From Bacteroidales bacterium (lineage in GTDB: Bacteria > Bacteroidota > Bacteroidia > Bacteroidales > F082), in assembly GCA_027022105.1 (NCBI GenBank), contig JALVZH010000088.1, forward strand, positions 6,253 to 38,259: 32,007 bases of DNA, read 5' to 3'. Shown here one piece after another: positions 1 through 7,662 of the stretch. Position numbers and translations under genes: made by a program. Each line of letters begins with the position of its first letter. The first letter of the stretch is position 1. Below the pieces are notes generated by a model. That model had not been told where the DNA came from. It ran no database searches and saw only the letters and a list, made by a program, of their open reading frames with translations.

Positions 1-1298
1 TCAATGATTATCCCGATTTTATGAAGGCATGGGGAATGATAAAACTCGCTACCGCCCGTGCCAATACCGAAGCCGGAAAAATGAAAAAGGAGACGCTCAG
101 ATTAATTGAGCCGGCATGCAAAGAGTTGATAGACGGGAAGTTGACCGATCAGTTTAAAATAGATATGTATCAGGGGGGAGCAGGCACCTCCACAAATATG
201 AATGCCAATGAAGTAATAGCAAACAGGGCTCTTGAACTGGCGGGATATAAAAAGGGTGATTATAAAAAGATTTCGCCCAACGACGACATAAATATGTCGC
301 AATCGACCAACGACACCTATCCTACGGCACTTAAGCTTACCATGCTTATGCAAAATGACGACTTGAAGCAAGAGCTAAAAGCATTGGCAAAATCATTTAG
401 AAATCTGGGGAATAAATACATTGATGTTCTTAAGATGGGACGTACCGAACTTCAGGATGCCGTTCCGATGACCGTGGGACAGGAATTCCACTCCTATGCT
501 TCAATGCTGGAATGGGAGCTTGACAACCTGGAACAGGCCGAAAAGGCGCTTATGTTATTAAATATGGGAGGAACCGCCATTGGAACCGGAATAAATACAC
601 CTGAAAATTATGATAAATATGTAATTAAACATCTTCGTGAAATTTCGGGATACGACCTGAAAAATGCCGATGATTTAATTGCAGCCACTTCGAGTTTGCA
701 CGGATTTGTAGTTTATTCTTCGGCTTTAAAAACACTGGCTACCACATTATCAAAAATATCAAACGATTTGATAATCCTCTCTTCGGGCCCACGTAACGGA
801 ATTTTTGAGATAAACCTCCCTCCCCGCCAGCCCGGTTCGTCTATTATGCCCGGAAAAGTAAATCCGGTAATTCCCGAGCTTACTGCGCTGGTAAGTTACA
901 GGGTTATCGGCAATGATGTTACGGTTAACATAGCCGCTTCTGACGGCGACCTCCAGCTAAATGCTTATGAACCTGTAGTGGGAATTGCCATTTTTGAATC
1001 ACAAAAACTGCTTACCAACACATTAAAAACTTTACGCGAAGATTGTGTGGACGGCATTACCATTAACGAAGATGTGGACAAAAAAAATATGGAAACCACA
1101 ATTGGAATTGTAACAGCCTTAAATCCCATACTCGGCCACCATGTTGGCGACGAACTGGCAAAAGAGGCAAAGGAAACGGGAAAAGGAATACTTGAACTGG
1201 TGCGCGAGAAAAAACTACTCACCGAAGACCAGATAAAAAAACTTCTTGACCCTGTAAATATGGTAGGGCTTGACAAAAAGAAATATGAAGGTAAATAA
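1..1298 (+). CDS. aspA: Aspartate ammonia-lyase (aspartase), 5'-truncated
   Basis: Converts L-aspartate to fumarate and ammonia in the cytoplasm. The reading frame is open to the left edge (residues NDYPDF precede the first in-window Met at 21), so the N-terminus lies outside the window; aspartases are usually about 465-475 residues and roughly 430 are present. Family hallmarks seen are QGGAGTSTNMNANEVIANRA, NMSQSTNDTYPTA, GRTELQDAVPMTVGQE, and the fumarase/aspartase signature GSSIMPGKVNP on the catalytic loop. The aspartase-like N-terminal part of these motifs favours aspartase over fumarase class II. It is followed on the same strand by asparaginase, a porin and GltS, which fits an asparagine/aspartate degradation operon supplying fumarate. 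Fumarase is the main alternative; the asparaginase neighbour argues against it. Confidence 0.95.
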   Translation, partial: NDYPDFMKAWGMIKLATARANTEAGKMKKETLRLIEPACKELIDGKLTDQFKIDMYQGGAGTSTNMNANEVIANRALELAGYKKGDYKKISPNDDINMSQSTNDTYPTALKLTMLMQNDDLKQELKALAKSFRNLGNKYIDVLKMGRTELQDAVPMTVGQEFHSYASMLEWELDNLEQAEKALMLLNMGGTAIGTGINTPENYDKYVIKHLREISGYDLKNADDLIAATSSLHGFVVYSSALKTLATTLSKISNDLIILSSGPRNGIFEINLPPRQPGSSIMPGKVNPVIPELTALVSYRVIGNDVTVNIAASDGDLQLNAYEPVVGIAIFESQKLLTNTLKTLREDCVDGITINEDVDKKNMETTIGIVTALNPILGHHVGDELAKEAKETGKGILELVREKKLLTEDQIKKLLDPVNMVGLDKKKYEGK

Positions 1299-1321
1299 AA
1301 TTAAAAAAATAATGTCTAACC

Positions 1322-1339
1322 GGTCTTAACTAAAAGACC
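1322..1339 (+). terminator. Small stem-loop between aspA and ansB (weak terminator or processing site)
   Basis: A perfect 6-bp inverted repeat GGTCTT / AAGACC with loop AACTAA sits in the 59-bp gap between the aspartase stop and the asparaginase start. It is followed by CTTTAAAAAC, which is not a strong T-tract. It may be an intercistronic attenuator or mRNA processing hairpin that sets the ratio of aspartase to the downstream export/uptake genes. It is weak as a terminator. Confidence 0.35.
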
Positions 1340-1357
1340 CTTTAAAAACAGAAAATT

Positions 1358-2434
1358 ATGAACACGGTAAAAACAAGAATGAATTTAATTGTAACGGCAT
1401 TCATGTTGTTTGTATTCCTGCCATACACCATGGGGCAGGAAAAACTTCCCAAAATTGTTATTCTGGCCACAGGTGGTACCATTGCCGGTGCCGGCGAGAG
1501 TGCCACGGGCTCGGCCTATACTTCAGGACAGGTAAGTATTGATGCCATGATAGATGCAGTACCCAATATTCGGAAACTTGCCAACCTGAGCGGCGAACAA
1601 CTTTCAAATGTCGGATCGCAGGACATGAGTATCAAAATATGGTTAAAACTGGCCAAAAGAATTAACGAACTTCTTGCCGGTGATGTTGACGGAATAGTGG
1701 TTACACATGGTACCGACACCCAGGAAGAAACGGCTTTTTTCCTGAACCTTGTGGTTAAAAGCGACAAACCTGTGGTTTTGACAGGTTCCATGCGTCCTTC
1801 CACAGCATTAAGTGCCGACGGCCCGCTCAACATGTATAATGCAGTTGCAGTAGCCGCCAATCCGGAAGCAAAAGGAAGAGGAGTGATGATTGTTATGAAC
1901 GATGAAATCCACTCGGCGCACTCGGCAAAAAAGATGATTACAACACCCGTTCAAACCTTCCAGTCACCGCAGCACGGCCTTCTGGGAACTGTTATTTTCG
2001 GGCAGGTTACCTTTTTCCATTATCCTTATGGTATCCACACCACAAAAAGTGAATTTTCGGTTGACGGCGTTAAAAAACTTCCGAGGGTGGACATAGTGTA
2101 TGGTTGTGCCGACATGTCACCCGACCTTATTCCCATGCTGGTTAAAGCGGGAGCCAAAGGAATTGTTGTAGCCGGTGTAGGCGACGGTAATATGCCCGAA
2201 TCAACACTTAAAGCGGTAAAAAGAGCTACAAAAAAAGGAGTAACCGTTGTCAGGGCTACACGGGTGCCCATCGGAACGGTTCTTTTACACGGAGAAGTTG
2301 ACGATTCAAAGTACGGCTCCGTTTCGTCTATGGATTTGAACCCTCAAAAAGCCCGGATACTTCTCATGCTTGCTTTACAAAAGAATCCGGAAATAAGCAG
2401 GGAAGAGCTGCAAAAAATGTTTATTAACTATTAA
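1358..2434 (+). CDS. ansB: Type II (periplasmic) L-asparaginase
   Basis: Hydrolyses L-asparagine to aspartate and ammonia, probably in the periplasm. The 358-residue product starts with a signal peptide (hydrophobic stretch about residues 8-24, MNLIVTAFMLFVFLPYTMGQ). Mature type II motifs follow: ATGGTIAG with the nucleophile Thr at about 41, a flexible-loop YTSGQ at 54-58, VVTHGTDTQEETAFFL with the second catalytic Thr-Asp pair at about 119-120, and HSAHSAKKM carrying the catalytic Lys. Length is normal for the family. An ATG start is directly followed by the signal peptide. It lies between aspartase and an outer-membrane porin plus GltS transporter, so the aspartate it makes in the periplasm can be imported and deaminated by its neighbours. 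A minor glutaminase activity is possible, as in relatives. Confidence 0.95.
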   Translation: MNTVKTRMNLIVTAFMLFVFLPYTMGQEKLPKIVILATGGTIAGAGESATGSAYTSGQVSIDAMIDAVPNIRKLANLSGEQLSNVGSQDMSIKIWLKLAKRINELLAGDVDGIVVTHGTDTQEETAFFLNLVVKSDKPVVLTGSMRPSTALSADGPLNMYNAVAVAANPEAKGRGVMIVMNDEIHSAHSAKKMITTPVQTFQSPQHGLLGTVIFGQVTFFHYPYGIHTTKSEFSVDGVKKLPRVDIVYGCADMSPDLIPMLVKAGAKGIVVAGVGDGNMPESTLKAVKRATKKGVTVVRATRVPIGTVLLHGEVDDSKYGSVSSMDLNPQKARILLMLALQKNPEISREELQKMFINY

Positions 2435-2445
2435 TCTCCAATCTT

Positions 2446-3645
2446 ATGAAATTAAAAGTTCTTCTTGGGATATTTTTACTGGCAGGTATTACAGGTAACG
2501 TTCATGCACAACTGAGACAGGCAGATACGGCTGCACATTACCGCTCTTTAATTCCCATTGACAAACAAAAACGTTTATCAAATATTGATTTTATTGCCAA
2601 TACCCAGTACGCTTTCAGAAATGATTTCTATAACGGTGATTATACCGGATCAAAGTTTAAAATGGAACAATTCCGCCTCGAATTCAGAGGCTGGATTACC
2701 GATAAGGTTTTTTTCAGATTCAGACACCGTTATACCAGCCCTTTCGAACCGCAAACAATAGATAAAATTGTGAAAGGGGTTGACATGGCTTATGTAGCTC
2801 TTAAACTGGGTAAAAGGGAAAAATGGGAACTCGTGGCCGGTAAGTTTTGTGTTGACTGGGGAGGTATCGAGTTTGATTTGAATCCCATTGACATTTACGA
2901 ATATTCCGACATAATAGAACAGGCCGATAATTTCCTTTCGGGAGTGGGAATTAAACATTTTATCAATAATAATAATTATGTAGGACTACAAATTTATAAT
3001 TCCAGAACCCAAACATACGATGAAATATACGGCAACGACAGCGTTATCGGCGGTGCAGGAATTAAGCCCTCAAAGGCTCCCTTAGGAGCAGTAGTAACCT
3101 GGAGAGGTACTCTATGGGACGGACTTGTAAATACTTTATGGAGTTATTCGATTACAAACGAAGCACAAAGTATCTTCAAAAATTATCTTGCACTCGGACA
3201 GCAACTCAATTTGAAAAATTTTACACTCTCTTATGATTTCAAAATAAGTAAAGAAGATCTTGACAGGACAGGTATTATAAGTCAGGAGATACCAAGAAAT
3301 GAATACGGGTATGTTTTGAGAAATACCCTCTATTACAGTCACTGGTTAAAAGCCGACTGGAATTTTTTACCCAAATGGCATGTTACCTTTACCGGATATA
3401 TTGATTATGCCGATTGGTTGGACGATGAAGATCCGGCAAAAAATACCAACAGAATACGAACAGCTTACGGCTATGTTCCCACTGTTGAGTACTATCCGTG
3501 GAACGACATCAACCTGAAATTCTTTGTTGGCTGGATTGGTCGCATTTACCGCTATTCAGACTATACGAAATTTACAATTAATGTAAAAGATTACGATACC
3601 GGCAGGTTAATGTTTGGCATTATCTCTCCATTGAAATTCTTGTAA
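2446..3645 (+). CDS. Outer-membrane porin, OprO/OprP-like beta-barrel
   Basis: The 399-residue protein has a cleavable signal peptide (MKLKVLLGIFLLAGITGNVHAQ) and then alternating, aromatic-rich strands typical of an outer-membrane beta-barrel, e.g. FKMEQFRLEFRGWITDKVFF and later LKFFVGWIGRIYRYSDY. The overall pattern resembles the phosphate-selective porin O/P family common in Bacteroidota. It starts 11 bp after the asparaginase stop and is followed 14 bp later by gltS, so it is almost certainly cotranscribed. Inference: it admits asparagine/aspartate or other small anions across the outer membrane, feeding the asparaginase and the inner-membrane symporter. The substrate is not visible from sequence; phosphate or another anion remains possible. 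No TonB-box or plug domain is present. Confidence 0.8.
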   Translation: MKLKVLLGIFLLAGITGNVHAQLRQADTAAHYRSLIPIDKQKRLSNIDFIANTQYAFRNDFYNGDYTGSKFKMEQFRLEFRGWITDKVFFRFRHRYTSPFEPQTIDKIVKGVDMAYVALKLGKREKWELVAGKFCVDWGGIEFDLNPIDIYEYSDIIEQADNFLSGVGIKHFINNNNYVGLQIYNSRTQTYDEIYGNDSVIGGAGIKPSKAPLGAVVTWRGTLWDGLVNTLWSYSITNEAQSIFKNYLALGQQLNLKNFTLSYDFKISKEDLDRTGIISQEIPRNEYGYVLRNTLYYSHWLKADWNFLPKWHVTFTGYIDYADWLDDEDPAKNTNRIRTAYGYVPTVEYYPWNDINLKFFVGWIGRIYRYSDYTKFTINVKDYDTGRLMFGIISPLKFL

Positions 3646-3659
3646 TTAATTAAATAAAA

Positions 3660-4859
3660 ATGGTATTCGATTCAAGACAAAGTATTATTGCAGCAATACT
3701 GGTTCTGTTTCTTGGAAAGTATTTAAAACGCAAAATCGGCTTTTTCAGAACGTACAACATTCCCGAACCTGTAGTCGGCGGATTCGTTGCATCGCTGTTT
3801 TTCGGTCTGATATATTGGATTTTTAACATTGAGATTGAATTCTCAACACATTACAGAGATATTTTATTACTTGTATTTTTTACCTCTATCGGGCTTTCTA
3901 CCGACATAAAGAACATTATAAAAGGAGGTAAAGTTCTGTTGATCATTACAGTGCTTGCCATCCTGTTTATATTTGTTCAAAACATTATAGGGGTTACCCT
4001 TTCACGGTTATTTAATTTAAAAGAGATAACAGGTATTATAGCGGGTTCGGTGCCTTTACAGGGAGGTCACGGAAATGTGGTTTCTTTTGGCACCATTATT
4101 AATGAAAAGTTTAAACTTTACAATGCCATGGAAATCGGGATGTTGATGGCAACATTCGGATTGATAGCAGGAGGAATTCTGGGAGGTCCCGTAGCAAAAT
4201 ACCTGATAAAGCGCCATAAATTAAAGCCGGAAGATGAAGAGGACAAACAGATAACCATAGGTTCGAAGTACGGTGAAAATCCGGTTATAGATTACGACTC
4301 CATTTTGAAAGTTCTGTTAATGCTTTCCATATCCATTGGCATAGGAATATATTTGCATGAGTTACTGAATTATGTTCATTTCACATTACCCCTTTTTGCC
4401 ACATGCATGCTTGGCGGACTCATTGTAATAAATTCCGTTCCATATATTGTCCCCAAACTCAAATGTCCTGCTCAGTCGCCCACTTTAGCCATAACATCCG
4501 ATATAAGTCTTGGACTGTTTCTTGCCATGGCCATGATGTCGCTTAAATTTTGGTCAATAGGAGATGAAGCACTGTTTATCATAACAAACACGGTGATACA
4601 AACGGCTGTTATAATTTTATATACGGTTTTTATCATTTTCCGTTTGGCAGGGAAAAATTATACCGCAGCGGTATTATCAGCCGGTTATATCGGCTCGGCG
4701 TTGGGAGCAACTCCTACTGCAATGGCAAACATGGCCGCCGTTACCAAAGAGTATGGCCCTTCAAAGATTGCTTTTATGGTAATTCCGATTTTGGGGGCAT
4801 TTATTATTCAGGTAAGTAATGCCGTAATTGTAAATCTGTTTATAAAATTAATGAATTAG
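3660..4859 (+). CDS. gltS: Sodium/glutamate (aspartate) symporter, GltS family
   Basis: Inner-membrane Na+-coupled acidic amino-acid uptake protein. The 399-residue product is almost entirely hydrophobic helices, matching GltS length (about 400). Two inverted-repeat signatures are visible: LQGGHGNVVSFG (GGHGT-like in family members) in the first half and LGATPTAMANMAAVTKEYG in the second. It begins with ATG 14 bp after the porin stop. In E. coli GltS is glutamate-specific; here the upstream periplasmic asparaginase and aspartase suggest that aspartate is the physiological cargo, which is inference. It is the last gene of the + strand operon and converges with the response regulator gene on the other strand across a gap of only 7 bases; no clear terminator hairpin is visible there, only a run of seven T. 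Confidence 0.93.
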   Translation: MVFDSRQSIIAAILVLFLGKYLKRKIGFFRTYNIPEPVVGGFVASLFFGLIYWIFNIEIEFSTHYRDILLLVFFTSIGLSTDIKNIIKGGKVLLIITVLAILFIFVQNIIGVTLSRLFNLKEITGIIAGSVPLQGGHGNVVSFGTIINEKFKLYNAMEIGMLMATFGLIAGGILGGPVAKYLIKRHKLKPEDEEDKQITIGSKYGENPVIDYDSILKVLLMLSISIGIGIYLHELLNYVHFTLPLFATCMLGGLIVINSVPYIVPKLKCPAQSPTLAITSDISLGLFLAMAMMSLKFWSIGDEALFIITNTVIQTAVIILYTVFIIFRLAGKNYTAAVLSAGYIGSALGATPTAMANMAAVTKEYGPSKIAFMVIPILGAFIIQVSNAVIVNLFIKLMN

Positions 4860-4866
4860 GTTTTTT

Positions 4867-5247
4867 TCATCTATATTTCGACATCACCTTATCTATCATC
4901 TTTTCCAGATCGGCCGGGCGGTAAGGTTTGGTCATATATTCGTCCATTCCTGCCGCAATACAGTTATCGCGATCGTGTTCCATTGCGAAAGCTGTAATGG
5001 CAATAATGGGAATCCTGTTTTTTACTCCCATCTGCTCTTCATACTCCCGTATTTTGGAAGCCGCTTCCAATCCGTTCATTACAGGCATTTGAATATCCAT
5101 TAATATAAGGTCATAGTCGTTGTTCAGAAACTTCTCAACACCCACTTTTCCATTGTGAGCAAAGTCCACCTGGTGCCCAAGACGACGGAGCACAGCATCT
5201 GCAAACTTGGCATTCAATGTATTATCTTCTACAACTAAAACCTTCAC
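4867..5247 (-). CDS. Single-domain response regulator (CheY-like receiver)
   Basis: A 126-residue stand-alone receiver domain with no output domain. All phosphorylation residues are intact: acidic pair E7-D8 (VVEDNTLNAKF), phosphoacceptor D51 (LILMDIQMPVMNG), T85 (AITAF) and K107 (MTKPY). The start is GTG, because an in-frame TAA lies two codons upstream. It is the last gene of the long minus-strand locus, 43 bp after the histidine-kinase-like gene. The sequence style (NTLNAKFADAVLRRLG, GMDEYMTKP) is that of receivers normally fused to hybrid kinases, so this may be the split-off last domain of an ancestral kinase-receiver-receiver hybrid. It could act by phosphotransfer or protein binding rather than DNA binding. 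Confidence 0.92.
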   Translation of the reverse strand: MKVLVVEDNTLNAKFADAVLRRLGHQVDFAHNGKVGVEKFLNNDYDLILMDIQMPVMNGLEAASKIREYEEQMGVKNRIPIIAITAFAMEHDRDNCIAAGMDEYMTKPYRPADLEKMIDKVMSKYR

Positions 5248-5290
5248 AATTTATTATAATTTACTGTTATACTCTAAAACTACTACAAAG

Positions 5291-6829
5291 TTACGAAATT
5301 TGTTCATTCACAAATACATTATTTATAATTTTAAACAAATTCTGCTTTACTACCGGTTTAGCAACATAGCCGTCAAAGCCATGATTCATCATCTCTTCTT
5401 CTTCGCCCAATTGAGGAAAAGAGGAAAGCGCAATAAATTTTGTATTGGCAACCGTTTTCATTTTACTCTTAAAAACATCCAGTAGTTTTTGCTTTTCTGT
5501 TTTCAAACCATTCATACCGGTTTCTATAATTATTAAATCGAAGTTTTTATTATGACTATTAAAAATCTCAACACGTTGCACGGCATCGTCACTATCCGAT
5601 GCAAGATATACCTCTCCGTAATCTTCCAACATCTTTTTCAACAACATTCCGTCAAGTTTCTCAGGATCCACAATCAGGATATTCATATTTCTTTTCTTTA
5701 ATCCGATGGATGTTTCCGTTTTCGTTTCTGCAGTTTCCGATTGTTGTTTTTGTTCTTCTTTCGCAGTTACCACAGCAGATTTTTTAAACGGAATGGTAAT
5801 GGTAACCGTTGTTCCCACCGTTTTTTCCGATTCAATCTCAATAGCACCGTTCATTTTTTCAATGAGCCGCTTAACTAATGGAAGACCCAGTCCGATACCC
5901 TGATAATTTTTCTTGGAATACCCCAGACTGTATTGCCGGTAAGGTTCAAACAGGTCGGGAAGATAAGCCTTGTCAATTCCGATTCCCGTATCTTTTATCC
6001 TTATTTCAACAGATTCCAGTTCACGATGATATGCCGTTGATATTTTAACGTAACCTTTCTCCGTAAATTTCACCGCATTGTCTATGGTATTTATCAGCAC
6101 ATGTTTTAAGACTTCGGTATCGGCAAGAAAAACGGGGATTCCTTCATCCTGAACAACAAGTTTTACATTTTTCTCATCCAGTTTGGCTTTGTATTCAGCA
6201 GTCACTTCGTCCAGCAATTGATGAATATCGCAGATACTTTCTTTTATATCCAGTGTATTTGCTTCAATTCTGTTAATATCGATGATATTATTCAGAAGAT
6301 ACATCAGCGATTCGCCACTGGTTTTAATGTCGCGGGTATATTCAAAAAGTTCATCCTCTTCGGTGAGTGCAAATTCATTCTCAAGCAAAATGGAGAAACC
6401 GATAATACCGTTAAGGTTGGTACGGATACTACTGCCCAGGTTGGAAAGCAACATACTGTTGTGTAACGAATCCTGTTTTGTTTTTTTCAGGGAGTCCTGC
6501 AGCGCTTTGTAGTTTAACGACATGTCTTCAATCTGAATTTTTAGTTCTTTAACCTTTTCTTTAAGCATTGTTTCTTCATGCTCCCGGAAATGTTCTGCCT
6601 GATCTTCAATATCATCTATTTTCTTTTTTAGTTCTTCTGTTTCCAGTTTATATCTTGATTTTCTTTTTTTTACAAGGTAAATCAGAACCAAAGAAATAGA
6701 AATAAACAATATACTGCTGAGAAACAGTTCCCAATCGGACAATCCTTGCGACAACGCTCCTTGTGCCCGTGAAAACAGAGGCTTCATTATCAGAGCAAAA
6801 TACAATATGACCGACAACACCCTTCTCAT
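5291..6829 (-). CDS. Hybrid histidine-kinase-like protein lacking the H-box histidine, with a degenerate receiver
   Basis: 512 residues. An N-terminal hydrophobic segment (about 4-22) and a membrane helix (about 36-53) precede a charged coiled coil (about 60-125). The DHp region aligns as SNLGSSIRTNLNGIIGFS, so the usual S-H-E-I-R-T-P-L-N box has Ser133 in place of His, Ser134 in place of Glu and Asn138 in place of Pro. The ATPase domain looks intact: N-box INTIDNAVKF (N247, N251), G1 DTGIGI (280-285), G2 GIGLGL (311-316). The C-terminal receiver (about 383-508) has D388-P389 instead of an acidic pair and Glu436 where the phosphoacceptor Asp should be, but keeps K491-P. It likely binds ATP but cannot autophosphorylate on a normal histidine. 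Its ATG overlaps the upstream methyltransferase stop (ATGA), so translation is probably coupled. Confidence 0.9.
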   Translation of the reverse strand: MRRVLSVILYFALIMKPLFSRAQGALSQGLSDWELFLSSILFISISLVLIYLVKKRKSRYKLETEELKKKIDDIEDQAEHFREHEETMLKEKVKELKIQIEDMSLNYKALQDSLKKTKQDSLHNSMLLSNLGSSIRTNLNGIIGFSILLENEFALTEEDELFEYTRDIKTSGESLMYLLNNIIDINRIEANTLDIKESICDIHQLLDEVTAEYKAKLDEKNVKLVVQDEGIPVFLADTEVLKHVLINTIDNAVKFTEKGYVKISTAYHRELESVEIRIKDTGIGIDKAYLPDLFEPYRQYSLGYSKKNYQGIGLGLPLVKRLIEKMNGAIEIESEKTVGTTVTITIPFKKSAVVTAKEEQKQQSETAETKTETSIGLKKRNMNILIVDPEKLDGMLLKKMLEDYGEVYLASDSDDAVQRVEIFNSHNKNFDLIIIETGMNGLKTEKQKLLDVFKSKMKTVANTKFIALSSFPQLGEEEEMMNHGFDGYVAKPVVKQNLFKIINNVFVNEQIS

Positions 6830-7659
6830 AATGTTTTTTTTATGCTTTCCGGCTTCGATGCCACGTAAAGATACTCTTTGGGATTCAAAGCATACTTTTT
6901 CAGATCACCGGCATGTTTTAAACCATCCTTCTGGTCGATTATTTCCACATCAAAACCGCACGAACGTAACCTGTCGGGATAATCCATTCCGTAAATCCTT
7001 ACATGATCAAACTGTCCGAAATGCTTTTCCCTTTCCTCAGGAGTCCGGTATCTATCATCTTCATAGGTTTTTTCCAACTTCAGCGAATAAGGTACCTGCA
7101 AAACCGCTTTCCCCCCCGGTTTCAGCACGCGGAAAATCTCACGCATGGCAGAAATATCATCGGGAATATGTTCCAATACATGATTACACATTACCCAGTC
7201 AAGGCTGTTTTCTTTAAAGGGTAACTCCATCAGGTCGATTACCTCTATGGAACTGTCGTAATAAAACCCTTCCTGATATTTTGTTCCGGGGTGATAATCA
7301 ATATTCTTTGCCTTTTTAAAAACATGATAGAGCGATGGTTCGGGTGCAATATGCAGAAAGGAAGCGGGTTTTTTAAAAAAGTCGGTTTCATATTTAAGAT
7401 AGAGAAAAACCAGACGGTCGCGGTCGGTACTCTGACAATAGGGACAAATATCCTGTTCCCTTCTGCCTGCACCTACAATTTCCATCTCTTTAATAACTTT
7501 CAGGTCGAAGCCACCCGGTAACATGGTTCTGAAAGAGTGGTTGCATACAGGGCACCGGTACCTGTTTCCATAATAAAATGCTCCCCTGACTGCAAAGAGA
7601 GAATGCTTGATAAATACCCCTAGTTTTACCGGAATATACTTTTTAATCTTCTCTTTCAA
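6826..7659 (-). CDS. SAM-dependent methyltransferase with N-terminal CxxC pairs
   Basis: 277 residues. A short basic N-terminus is followed by CPVC (36-39) and CPYC (72-75), a probable zinc-ribbon-like module, and then a class I methyltransferase fold. SAM-binding features are FLHIAPEPSL (motif I, in the non-glycine variant of this subfamily), DLMELPFKENSLDWVMCNHV with the acidic/NHVLEH motif at about 142-164, and RVLKPGGKAVLQVPY at 177-191, typical of Methyltransf_11-like proteins. The start appears to be TTG, 3 bp after the upstream stop; an in-frame TAG lies two codons upstream and there is no early Met. It sits among glycosyltransferase genes, so methylation of the polysaccharide or its lipid carrier is a plausible role, but the substrate is unknown. 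Confidence 0.85.
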   Translation of the reverse strand: MKEKIKKYIPVKLGVFIKHSLFAVRGAFYYGNRYRCPVCNHSFRTMLPGGFDLKVIKEMEIVGAGRREQDICPYCQSTDRDRLVFLYLKYETDFFKKPASFLHIAPEPSLYHVFKKAKNIDYHPGTKYQEGFYYDSSIEVIDLMELPFKENSLDWVMCNHVLEHIPDDISAMREIFRVLKPGGKAVLQVPYSLKLEKTYEDDRYRTPEEREKHFGQFDHVRIYGMDYPDRLRSCGFDVEIIDQKDGLKHAGDLKKYALNPKEYLYVASKPESIKKTL

Positions 7660-7662
7660 AAC

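Noticed and set aside
4860-4866. T-run between gltS and the convergent response regulator as a terminator
   Set aside because: Seven T follow the gltS stop but no GC-rich hairpin precedes them in the coding end, so a Rho-independent terminator is not supported.
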